Assembly (NCBI GenBank): GCA_943914815.1
Contig: CALUDL010000033.1
Coordinates: 1-17,365, forward strand
DNA length: 17,365 nt
Direction: 5' to 3'
Source: an uncultured Brevibacterium sp.
GTDB taxonomy: Bacteria > Actinomycetota > Actinomycetes > Actinomycetales > Brevibacteriaceae
Position 1 is the first letter of the stretch; each line of letters opens with the position of its first letter. The notes beneath the pieces were generated by a model. That model searched no databases and was not told where the DNA came from. It saw nothing but the letters and a program-made list of their open reading frames with translations. Shown piece by piece: positions 7,617 to 13,806 of this stretch. The position numbers and the translations under genes were made by a program.

Positions 7617-7645
7617 GTGACATTTTCGTGAATTGTCACATTATG
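7617..7645 (-). promoter_or_regulatory. Candidate promoter and palindromic operator of the transporter
   Basis: GTGACA (7617-7622) and TGTCAC (7634-7639) form a perfect 6-bp inverted repeat across 11 nt. Directly upstream in the direction of transcription is CATAAT (minus strand, 7640-7645), a good -10 box, so the palindrome would cover the start of transcription. No good -35 box is visible. The regulator is unknown. Confidence 0.4.
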
Positions 7646-7729
7646 GGTGGGGGTTTCTAGGAATGTGGGCAGGGGTGGGTTTTGGTGTTTTGGGGCGTGG
7701 GTGAGTGCGGGTTGTGGGTGTGTGGGTAT

Positions 7730-7771
7730 GCAAGAGGACCGAGGCTGTTCTGCGTGCCCCGGCCCTCTTGC
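7730..7771 (-). terminator. Hairpin terminator of the first LPRTG gene
   Basis: On the minus strand a 16-bp stem (GCAAGAGGGCCGGGGC with GCCTCGGTCCTCTTGC) encloses a 10-nt loop. The two imperfect pairs are G-U wobbles only in the minus-strand RNA and would be A-C mismatches in the plus-strand RNA, which fixes the orientation. There is no U-tract after the stem, so it may act without a tail or mainly as a 3' stabiliser. Confidence 0.7.
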
Positions 7772-7807
7772 GAGCAGTATTCAGCTGTTGGGTTGTTCTA
7801 CTTGGTT

Positions 7808-9472
7808 TTACTTGGCGCGACGGCGGGTGATCAGCACGGTTGCTGCGCCGACGGTGAGGAGTGCCCCACCAGCGATCAAGCCGGTGAGCCCTGCACCGGT
7901 GCGGGGGAGGTTGGAGGAGTTGCCGGCGTTGGAGTCATTGCCGGATCCTGAACCGTTATCCGAACCGTTGCCTGAGTCGTTGTCGCCTGCTTCAGCGTCA
8001 TCGTCGTTCTTCTTGCCGCTGGTGACGGTGAAGTGGTCAGTGAGCTCGCCTTGTTCGCTCTTGACGGTGACTTTGTATTTGCCGACGAAACTTTCAACGC
8101 TTTGGCCCCTTTGAACGCCGTGAAGGGTGGTTCCCCAGCGGCCTTCCTTGTCAGCGGTTGCTTCGTTTTCGTAGTCTTCGACTTCGCCGTCGCCGTCAAC
8201 CTTGGTGACTGAATAGGTGAACTTCTCGTTCGATTTGAGGCCGATGACACCCATCTGAACGCCGGTTTCCTTGTTGAGGAACTCTTTTGCGGTCAGTTCG
8301 TTGCGGTCCAGTTTCAGCTGGTACCGGACTTCGTGTTCGTCCGGGTTTCCGCTGTCTTCGCTGTCCTTGACTACGGTGAACGTGGTGACGGAATCAAGGG
8401 TGGTGCCGTTTTCGTCCTCGAGTTTCACCGTGTATTCGCCAGGGAGGAAGCTTACGTCGGTGTCGCTAGGGACTTCGACGTAGAACGTGCCGTTGGCTTC
8501 TTCGGCGGTAAACGTGCCGGTGGAGCTGATTTCTTCGCCACCGTGGATGCTCCAGGTGTACTTCTTACCAGGTTCCAGGTTCTTGTATTCGACGGCGTGC
8601 CCGTTGTTGCGGAACGGTGTGGCGCGCACTTTGTCGTGCTTAACCGAGATTTCTGGTTTTGGCGCGTCAGGGTTGTCGCCGTCGTCGCCTGGGTCCTCGT
8701 CGTCACCGACTACTGAGAACGTGGTGGTGCCGACGGTCTCACCGTCTTCGTCCTTGACGGTGACGGTGTAGTTAGCGATAAGGGCGTCTGCTGCCCCGTC
8801 CTGGCTTGGAGGTGTGACGGTGAAGTTCCCGTCGCCTTCGTCGGCGGTGAAGGAGCCTGGCTGCTCAATATTGTGGTCGCTGGTGAGCGTCCACGAGTAC
8901 TTCTTGCCGGATTCCAGGTTCTTGAAGTTGACGGTTTGCCCGTTGTCGCGGAAGTCGGTGGCCTGCTTTTTCTTGTTCTCAACTGAAAATTCAGGCTTGG
9001 GCGCGTCAGGGTTGTCGCCGTCGTCGCCTGGGTCCTCGTCGTCACCGACTACTGAGAACGTGGTGGTGCCGACGGTCTCACCGTCTTCGTCCTTGACGGT
9101 GACGGTGTACTTGCCTGGCAGGAACATTTCGTCAGTGTCGTTTGTAACGATTGCGTCGAAGGAACCGTTTGCTTCCTTGGCTGTAAATTTGCCAGAGGAT
9201 TGAACATCTTCGTCACTGACGAAGCTCCACGTGTATTGCTTGCCAGGTTCCAGGTTCTTGTATTCGATGGTTTGACCTTCGGACCGGAACTGCTTGGAAT
9301 CCTTGCCGTCGTTAGGCGCGGACAGTTCTGGCTTGGGTGTCTCCGGCTCGTCTGCAGCTGAAGCAGAGCCGCTGGGGTTTGTGGCGCCTGGGGCTGCGAT
9401 TGCCGCAGGGCCAGCGAACGCTACGGATCCCGCTACGACTGCAACGGCTGGGGCGAGGATAATTTTCTTCAT
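7808..9472 (-). CDS. LPRTG-anchored surface protein 1 (four Ig-like modules)
   Basis: A 554-residue secreted, wall-anchored protein. Residues 1-28 are a signal peptide (MKKIILAPAVAVVAG, cleavage near AIAA). Three homologous modules of about 97-100 residues (47-143, 158-256, 271-369) share FRxxG, YKNLEPGK and YTVTVKDEDGETVG, and are joined by acidic DDEDPGDDGDNPDAPKP linkers. A different fourth module (383-486) is the one also found in surface proteins 2 and 3. A low-complexity Asp/Asn/Gly/Ser wall-spanning region precedes LPRTG (522-526), a hydrophobic helix and the tail RRRAK: a complete class A-type sortase signal. Start: ATG 9472 with GGAAGGAA upstream; the longer frame to 9538 has no signal-peptide logic. 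A structural or adhesive role is inferred; no catalytic motif is seen. Confidence 0.9.
   Translation of the reverse strand: MKKIILAPAVAVVAGSVAFAGPAAIAAPGATNPSGSASAADEPETPKPELSAPNDGKDSKQFRSEGQTIEYKNLEPGKQYTWSFVSDEDVQSSGKFTAKEANGSFDAIVTNDTDEMFLPGKYTVTVKDEDGETVGTTTFSVVGDDEDPGDDGDNPDAPKPEFSVENKKKQATDFRDNGQTVNFKNLESGKKYSWTLTSDHNIEQPGSFTADEGDGNFTVTPPSQDGAADALIANYTVTVKDEDGETVGTTTFSVVGDDEDPGDDGDNPDAPKPEISVKHDKVRATPFRNNGHAVEYKNLEPGKKYTWSIHGGEEISSTGTFTAEEANGTFYVEVPSDTDVSFLPGEYTVKLEDENGTTLDSVTTFTVVKDSEDSGNPDEHEVRYQLKLDRNELTAKEFLNKETGVQMGVIGLKSNEKFTYSVTKVDGDGEVEDYENEATADKEGRWGTTLHGVQRGQSVESFVGKYKVTVKSEQGELTDHFTVTSGKKNDDDAEAGDNDSGNGSDNGSGSGNDSNAGNSSNLPRTGAGLTGLIAGGALLTVGAATVLITRRRAK
8661..8770 (-). repeat. 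110-bp perfect repeat, copy A
   Basis: Identical over 110 bp to 9000-9109 (offset 339 bp, 113 codons). It encodes the end of module 2 and the acidic linker before module 3 of surface protein 1. Flanking module sequence is much more diverged, pointing to recent conversion or selection for an identical linker. Confidence 0.95.
9000..9109 (-). repeat. 110-bp perfect repeat, copy B
   Basis: The second copy of the block at 8661-8770. It encodes the end of module 1 and the acidic linker before module 2 of surface protein 1. Confidence 0.95.
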
Positions 9473-9508
9473 GATATTCCTTCCACAGTTCTTTCGCGTG
9501 TAGTACCC

Positions 9509-9561
9509 ACTATGGTTTTTCTTCCGAAGCCGAAACAATATTTGTAAGTTTTGTTCGTCAC
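9509..9561 (-). promoter_or_regulatory. Promoter of surface protein 1 with shared CAAAA element
   Basis: On the minus strand: GAACAAAAC (9548-9556), then a -35 box TTGTTT (9533-9538) 10 nt after CAAAA, an 18-nt spacer and a -10 box CATAGT (9509-9514). The predicted leader is about 30 nt. The element-to--35 spacing is the same in the other two surface-protein genes. Confidence 0.6.
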
Positions 9562-9654
9562 ATTTTTCGCGATCTCAAGGGAATCTTCAGCTGTTGTGCA
9601 CGTCACATTGACCGTGGGTCTTGTTGCTGAGACGCGCGTGTGAATTCGCAACTA

Positions 9655-9677
9655 GCGGTCGAACCGAGGTGGACCGC
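9655..9677 (-). other. Small hairpin after the HNH gene
   Basis: GCGGTC (9655-9660) and GACCGC (9672-9677) can pair across 11 nt, 33 nt downstream of the HNH gene stop. There is no U-tract, so terminator function is tentative. Apart from this and the surface protein 1 promoter, I see nothing in 9562-9709. Confidence 0.3.
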
Positions 9678-9709
9678 CTCTCTAATTGGCGACTAGACCA
9701 GCCGTGACT

Positions 9710-11878
9710 CTAGAACGGTGGAGGGTCCTCAGTGGTCTGCTGCTTGAGCGGCGCCCAGGGGTCCACTGGTGCTGATGTAGTCCCTTCCTCGGTGTTGGTG
9801 CCGGACTCCTCACTGTTGCCGTGCGTATTTTCCGCCTGCACGTGTTCGCTCCGCTTAGCGGTCTCCGGGTCAATTGTGCGTTCCCGAGCTTCGCGCTCCG
9901 CCTTAAGGTACTGCTCGATGCTTTGGGTCGCGTCAATGTCCCCGGTGTCAAAGCGTTCAAGGAGCTGCTCATAGTGTGCTTGGTTGATTCGTGATTCCGG
10001 AGGGTAGACAAGCCTGGCGCCAATCCTTGGGAACTCCCAGGCGAGTGAACCGTCTTCTCGTCTGGTTACGTTTATTCGTTTTTGTGTCTTCTCTTGATGG
10101 TGCTTCTTGCAAAGTGGATGTAGGTTTTCGAGCACGGTTTGCCCGCCTTGTGTGGGCTTAGCGTGATTGAACGGCTCGATGTGGTCTTTTTCGCACACTC
10201 TGGCTGGAACAGGACACCAGGGCGCAGAGCAGTCCACCCATCTGGCTTCCAATGTACGTTTCAGTGGTGCGGTGACCCGGTACTTGGTGGGCGTGGATTC
10301 GAGCACCACCCCGGTTCGCGGGTCAGTGAACATCCGGTACAGCCATGCTGCGTCCAGGAGCACTTGGTCTGCAGTTTGCGGATCGATGGGGATGCGGTTG
10401 TTTAGCATCACAGGAATCTGTACTTGGTTTTCAAGCGCTGGCTGAAGTGCGTGCTCATCAGGCACGGTTTCATTCGTTAAATTCTCACCAGATTGCTTAT
10501 CTGCCTGTTGTTCGCGTGGCGGGCTTTCTTTGTTGAGCCCTTGGCGCGAGACCTTGCCTGGCGGACTATCCTTGTTGAACCTTTGGTACGAGACCTTGCC
10601 CGGTGGCTTCTCGTTGCATAAGTGGATCAGGGGAATTGTGAGGTTGATGTTGGCTTGGGATTTCAACCACTCTTCGTCAGTGGGCATCGAAATGCACAGC
10701 TCGAGTTCGTGCACGTTCTGTGCGCGGTTGGCTTCCCACCGATCTTCAAACACGGGAACCTCGGTGAGCTCCGTTACCCCTTCGCGATCGCCCGTGCGTT
10801 CGGTAGTTTCAACGCGTGTGGGTGCCTGCTGGCGAGTGGGAATGATTCGTGCCCGCACGGTAGTCGAAGGTTTGGAGCCGAGGAGCAAATCAAACATCAG
10901 CTGGTTCATCAGCCGCTCGTCATCGATCACTACCTTGCCAAGGTCACCCACTCGCACCTCGGTCTTTCCATTCGACGGGCGTGTGAAGAAGACTTTGTGG
11001 TCTTTTTCGTCAAGGGTCGTGGTGAACGGGTCGATGTGGTTGGATTTGATCGCTTTGGCGGACCCGCGAAGTCGTTGAAAGAACGCTTGAACGCGAAGCG
11101 TGGGACCGGTGACGTTGAGCGTGGAAGTGCCATCGCCGTTGTCCCAGCACTGGACCGTTCGGTTGCGTGTGGCGTCATCGTTCCGCGACTGCGGTGACGT
11201 GAGCATCGCAAGAATCTCATTGACATGTTTCCGGTATGTCTTGTAGGTGACATCGACGCGCCTGGCGGTCAGCAGCTCATCAAAATGAGGGATGCACACG
11301 CTGGTATAGCTGACTCGGCTGACCGTGTACATGAGCCGGTCAAAACTGACTACCCCTTGCTTCACAAGGGACCAGAGTTTTGGCAGCAAAAGCGTGGCTA
11401 TTACGGCTTTCCGCGCTCGAGTTACCACGTTTGGGCCGGTGCAATCCATGATTTCGGACAGTGCGCCTATCGTGGATGACGGCAGTGTCTCCACCAATTT
11501 TTCGATTGCTTTAACGGCGAATGTTCCTCGTCCAGGAACAGCCACACACGGCACTGTGTCATCAAGGCAAATGGGAGTTTGACTATTGCGGTCAAGCCCG
11601 GACGTAGCTCCCTGGCCCGAACCGCCATCAGCCCATTCACTTGGAACTTGGCCGGTGATCGCTGGCGCGGCACCAGGTTCAGCATTAAATACTGCGCGCA
11701 GTTCTGTGGAGTCCTGACTCAGCGGGGAGAGATGGGCGATGAGTATTTCACTTAGAGCTTCCGCGCGTTGCACTGCCATGAAGTGAGCTTCGCGCTCAAC
11801 ACCTTTAAGCGCGAGAAACATGTCGTCGCCCGGATAGTTATATGTGTCTTCGGCTGTGTCGGCGTAAATGTCGAGCAT
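9710..11878 (-). CDS. DUF222/13E12-repeat HNH nuclease-like protein
   Basis: A 722-residue protein with a long N-terminal region like the actinobacterial DUF222 (13E12 repeat) family (about 30-410) and a C-terminal HNH domain. The HNH core reads CEKDHIEPFNHAKPTQGG then LENLHPLCKKHHQEK: Asp565-His566, Asn585 and the CKKHH end are present, with CSAPWC just upstream possibly binding zinc. Residues about 424-454 hold a 14-residue tandem repeat absent from typical members. The tail from about 660 is acidic and disordered-looking. The family is often multicopy and its role is poorly known; DNA binding or cleavage is inferred from HNH. Start ATG 11878 follows AGGAGGTGA. The gene separates surface proteins 1 and 2, is same-strand with them, and has its own promoter. 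It appears somewhat AT-richer than the heat-shock operon (not computed). Confidence 0.88.
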   Translation of the reverse strand: MLDIYADTAEDTYNYPGDDMFLALKGVEREAHFMAVQRAEALSEILIAHLSPLSQDSTELRAVFNAEPGAAPAITGQVPSEWADGGSGQGATSGLDRNSQTPICLDDTVPCVAVPGRGTFAVKAIEKLVETLPSSTIGALSEIMDCTGPNVVTRARKAVIATLLLPKLWSLVKQGVVSFDRLMYTVSRVSYTSVCIPHFDELLTARRVDVTYKTYRKHVNEILAMLTSPQSRNDDATRNRTVQCWDNGDGTSTLNVTGPTLRVQAFFQRLRGSAKAIKSNHIDPFTTTLDEKDHKVFFTRPSNGKTEVRVGDLGKVVIDDERLMNQLMFDLLLGSKPSTTVRARIIPTRQQAPTRVETTERTGDREGVTELTEVPVFEDRWEANRAQNVHELELCISMPTDEEWLKSQANINLTIPLIHLCNEKPPGKVSYQRFNKDSPPGKVSRQGLNKESPPREQQADKQSGENLTNETVPDEHALQPALENQVQIPVMLNNRIPIDPQTADQVLLDAAWLYRMFTDPRTGVVLESTPTKYRVTAPLKRTLEARWVDCSAPWCPVPARVCEKDHIEPFNHAKPTQGGQTVLENLHPLCKKHHQEKTQKRINVTRREDGSLAWEFPRIGARLVYPPESRINQAHYEQLLERFDTGDIDATQSIEQYLKAEREARERTIDPETAKRSEHVQAENTHGNSEESGTNTEEGTTSAPVDPWAPLKQQTTEDPPPF
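10518..10610 (-). repeat. 42-bp tandem repeat inside the HNH gene
   Basis: Two full 42-bp units (10518-10559, 10560-10601) and a partial third encode PPGKVSYQRFNKDS, PPGKVSRQGLNKES and PPRE. The units have diverged by several substitutions but stay in frame. Confidence 0.85.
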
Positions 11879-11903
11879 CTTTGCTCACCTCCTCATGTGA
11901 TCC

Positions 11904-11932
11904 ATTCTATTTCTGTTCGATAGAGGAGTCAA
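11904..11932 (-). promoter_or_regulatory. Promoter of the HNH gene
   Basis: On the minus strand, TTGACT (11927-11932) and TAGAAT (11904-11909) are separated by exactly 17 nt, a near-consensus housekeeping promoter. The predicted leader is only about 19 nt and holds the AGGAGGTGA ribosome site. The DNA just upstream (11940-11965) is AT-rich. Confidence 0.8.
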
Positions 11933-12027
11933 GGCTTTTCTCAACTAAAAATAAATAAGTTTCGACCGCAGTTCGAATACATTCAGGTCAAACTGCTTAC
12001 GTTGCGTCGTCCGGCGGCATAGGCGTC

Positions 12028-12070
12028 CCGCGTCCCGAGGTGGTTGAACAGTGCCGCGTCCCGAGGTGGT
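12028..12070. repeat. 17-bp direct repeat in the intergenic region
   Basis: CCGCGTCCCGAGGTGGT occurs at 12028-12044 and 12054-12070, followed by TGAA and AGAA respectively. No gene is visible between the HNH promoter and the next terminator (11933-12150), so this pair is the main structure there. Confidence 0.8.
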
Positions 12071-12150
12071 AGAAAGTCGGGCGAAGAGGACAAGTTAATG
12101 CTCAAATGGGAGTGCGGTAGGGGCTTCTTGCCCAGTGTTGTGTGGGCATG

Positions 12151-12188
12151 AAAAATGCGGGGTCTGAGCAAATGCTCAGACCCCGCAT
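12151..12188 (-). terminator. Terminator of surface protein 2
   Basis: A perfect 16-bp stem, ATGCGGGGTCTGAGCA (12155-12170) with its complement (12173-12188), encloses a 2-base TT gap on the minus strand. The minus-strand transcript continues with a T-tract (12151-12154). The identical stem occurs after surface protein 3. Confidence 0.95.
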
Positions 12189-12191
12189 GTT

Positions 12192-12209
12192 GCCACTACA
12201 TCTAGTGGC
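12192..12209 (-). other. Accessory 3' hairpin before the terminator
   Basis: GCCACTA-CATC-TAGTGGC is a perfect 7-bp stem between the stop codon of surface protein 2 and its terminator. The same stem with a changed loop (CAGG) lies at 13777-13794. Stem conserved and loop changed suggests an RNA structure. Confidence 0.75.
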
Positions 12210-12235
12210 GAGTGTTATGCGTTATTTGGTGTGCC

Positions 12236-13648
12236 TTACTTGGTGCGGCGGCGGGTTACCAGAACGGTTGCTGCGCCTACGGTGAGGAGTGCTCCACCGG
12301 CGATCAGGCCGGAGAGTTCCATGCCGGTGCGTGGCAGGTTGTTCGAGGACTTGCCGTCGTTGCCCTCGTTCTTGTCGCCACCCTTGTCTTTGTCGCCGCC
12401 CTTGTCGCCAGGCTTAGCGTCGTCTTTGTCTCCATCGTTTTCGCCTGGCTTGTCATCGTCCTTCTTGCCAGGGGTGTTGGTGACTTTGAAGGTGTCGGTG
12501 AGCACGCCTTCATCGCTCTTGACAGTCACCTTGTAGGTTCCCAGGAAGCCGTCGAGTCCGTTACCAGCGTTAATTCCGAAAACAACGTGTGACCACACAC
12601 CGTCCTTGTTGGCCTGTGCTTCCTTGTAAAGGTTTTCGACCTTACCGTTTCCGTCTTGCTTGGATACCGAGTAGGTGAACTTCTCGTTTGGCTTCAGGCC
12701 AGTCGTGACAAGCTTGACGCCCTTCTTCTTGTTCACAAAGTCGCCAGGGGTGAGTTCCTTAGGCGAAACCTTCAGACCGTACTTAGCAGCTTCCTCATCG
12801 GGGTCGCCAGGCGCATCTTCCTTAGGCGCTTCAGTCACCGTGAAGTTTGCAACTGGCAGAACGCGCATTCCATGCTCGACGCTAAAAACTTTAACCGCTA
12901 CTTCGCCGACTGCCTTCTTTGCAACTTCAGGGCTTGTTGCCAGAGGCACGCTGAAGTTCCCCTTGTCGTCAGTTTTGAATGTGATTTCAGCGAGAGAACT
13001 GGGTGCGTCCTTGTCGTTCTTTGGATAAAGGTCGGCACTGTACTTTTTGTTGGGTTCCAGCCCGGTACCGGAGTAAACAGGTGCCGTTTTCTTGTCTGCG
13101 AGCTCTTCGGTAGTTACTGTGTCCTTGTCGAGCTTCCCGGACCTAGCCGCATCGCTCACCGTGATCTTCTGGACGCCCTTGTGGTCCTTGACAAACTTGC
13201 CGTCGACATCCAGCATCACGGTGAATTCAGGGTAGGCCCAGCATTCCTCTGGGCTGAATTCGTCAACACATATGGGCTTGACGTTAACGGTAGCGTTACC
13301 GTTTTCGTCCGCGGTCGCTTTACCTTCAGCATTGGCTGAATAAAGACCGGCAAGGGACATTTTCACGTTCTGGCCCGGCTTGAGACCTTTAACTTTGAAG
13401 CTGACACCTTTGTCCAGCTCTGCCACTGTGAAGGTGTCTTTACCTTCGACAGTGATGTCTGAGGCGGCTTCCTCTGTCGGGGAGGCGGATGGTTCCTGCG
13501 TCTTGGAGTCGGCGGCTTTCTGCGTGCCAGCGGCGGTAGGTTTACCGGTAGCAGGTGCCGGATTTGGTGTTGCGTAAGCAGCGGAGCCAGCGAAAGCAAT
13601 TGAACCAGCTACGACTGCAACGGCTGGGGCAAGGAGGAGCTTTTTCAT
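12236..13648 (-). CDS. LPRTG-anchored surface protein 2
   Basis: A 470-residue wall-anchored protein. Residues 1-27 are a signal peptide nearly identical to those of surface proteins 1 and 3. A Pro/Ala/Thr/Ser-rich linker (28-62) follows. A unique domain (about 64-166) contains Cys127 and Cys136, a likely disulfide; a second unique domain (about 175-272) follows; then the C-terminal module common to all three proteins (285-393). The last part is a Lys/Asp/Gly-rich wall-spanning region (394-432), LPRTG (438-442), a hydrophobic helix and RRRTK. Start ATG 13648 follows GAAGGAA with good spacing. No enzymatic motif is visible; an adhesin or structural surface role is inferred. Its 3' third is almost identical in DNA to the neighbour upstream. 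Confidence 0.9.
   Translation of the reverse strand: MKKLLLAPAVAVVAGSIAFAGSAAYATPNPAPATGKPTAAGTQKAADSKTQEPSASPTEEAASDITVEGKDTFTVAELDKGVSFKVKGLKPGQNVKMSLAGLYSANAEGKATADENGNATVNVKPICVDEFSPEECWAYPEFTVMLDVDGKFVKDHKGVQKITVSDAARSGKLDKDTVTTEELADKKTAPVYSGTGLEPNKKYSADLYPKNDKDAPSSLAEITFKTDDKGNFSVPLATSPEVAKKAVGEVAVKVFSVEHGMRVLPVANFTVTEAPKEDAPGDPDEEAAKYGLKVSPKELTPGDFVNKKKGVKLVTTGLKPNEKFTYSVSKQDGNGKVENLYKEAQANKDGVWSHVVFGINAGNGLDGFLGTYKVTVKSDEGVLTDTFKVTNTPGKKDDDKPGENDGDKDDAKPGDKGGDKDKGGDKNEGNDGKSSNNLPRTGMELSGLIAGGALLTVGAATVLVTRRRTK
12462..12787 (-). repeat. 326-bp near-identical block, copy A
   Basis: Matches 14051-14376 at 323 of 326 positions (offset 1589 bp), with an unbroken 260-bp identity at 12528-12787. 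It encodes the common C-terminal module of surface protein 2. The three differences cluster within 16 bp (12512-12527). Confidence 0.97.
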
Positions 13649-13683
13649 CAGTTTCCTTCAATCGTCCATACACGTACCCCACC

Positions 13684-13734
13684 ATGATGGAGCTGTGTGT
13701 GACGTAGGACAACTTGTGAAAGTTTTGTTCACAC
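13684..13734 (-). promoter_or_regulatory. Promoter of surface protein 2 with shared CAAAA element
   Basis: On the minus strand: GTGAACAAAAC (13722-13732), then TTGTCC (13707-13712) 10 nt after CAAAA, a 17-nt spacer and CATCAT (13684-13689). The element is also part of an inverted repeat, TGTGAA-N7-TTCACA (13715-13733). The predicted leader is about 30 nt. Confidence 0.6.
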
Positions 13735-13773
13735 AAAAGATGCGGGGTCTGAGCAAATGCTCAGACCCCGCAT
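13735..13773 (-). terminator. Terminator of surface protein 3
   Basis: The perfect 16-bp stem at 13740-13755 and 13758-13773 is base-for-base the same as at 12155-12188, followed in the minus-strand transcript by CTTTT. It separates gene 3 from the promoter of gene 2. Confidence 0.95.
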
Positions 13774-13776
13774 GTT

Positions 13777-13794
13777 GCCACTACAGGTAGTGGC
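13777..13794 (-). other. Accessory 3' hairpin before the terminator (second copy)
   Basis: GCCACTA-CAGG-TAGTGGC has the same stem as at 12192-12209 with a different loop, again between stop codon and terminator. Confidence 0.75.
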
Positions 13795-13806
13795 GAGTGT
13801 TGCGCC

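Noticed and set aside
8661..9109. CRISPR or satellite array suggested by repeated blocks
   Set aside because: Only two copies, 110 bp each, in frame within a surface-protein gene; no regular spacers.
12028..12070. Insertion-sequence ends
   Set aside because: The repeats are direct, 26 bp apart, with no transposase or inverted termini in the window.
13715..13733. CRP/GlxR-type site upstream of surface gene 2
   Set aside because: The half-sites TGTGA and TCACA are 9 nt apart instead of 6, and the dyad is not conserved at the other two promoters, where only the CAAAA element remains.
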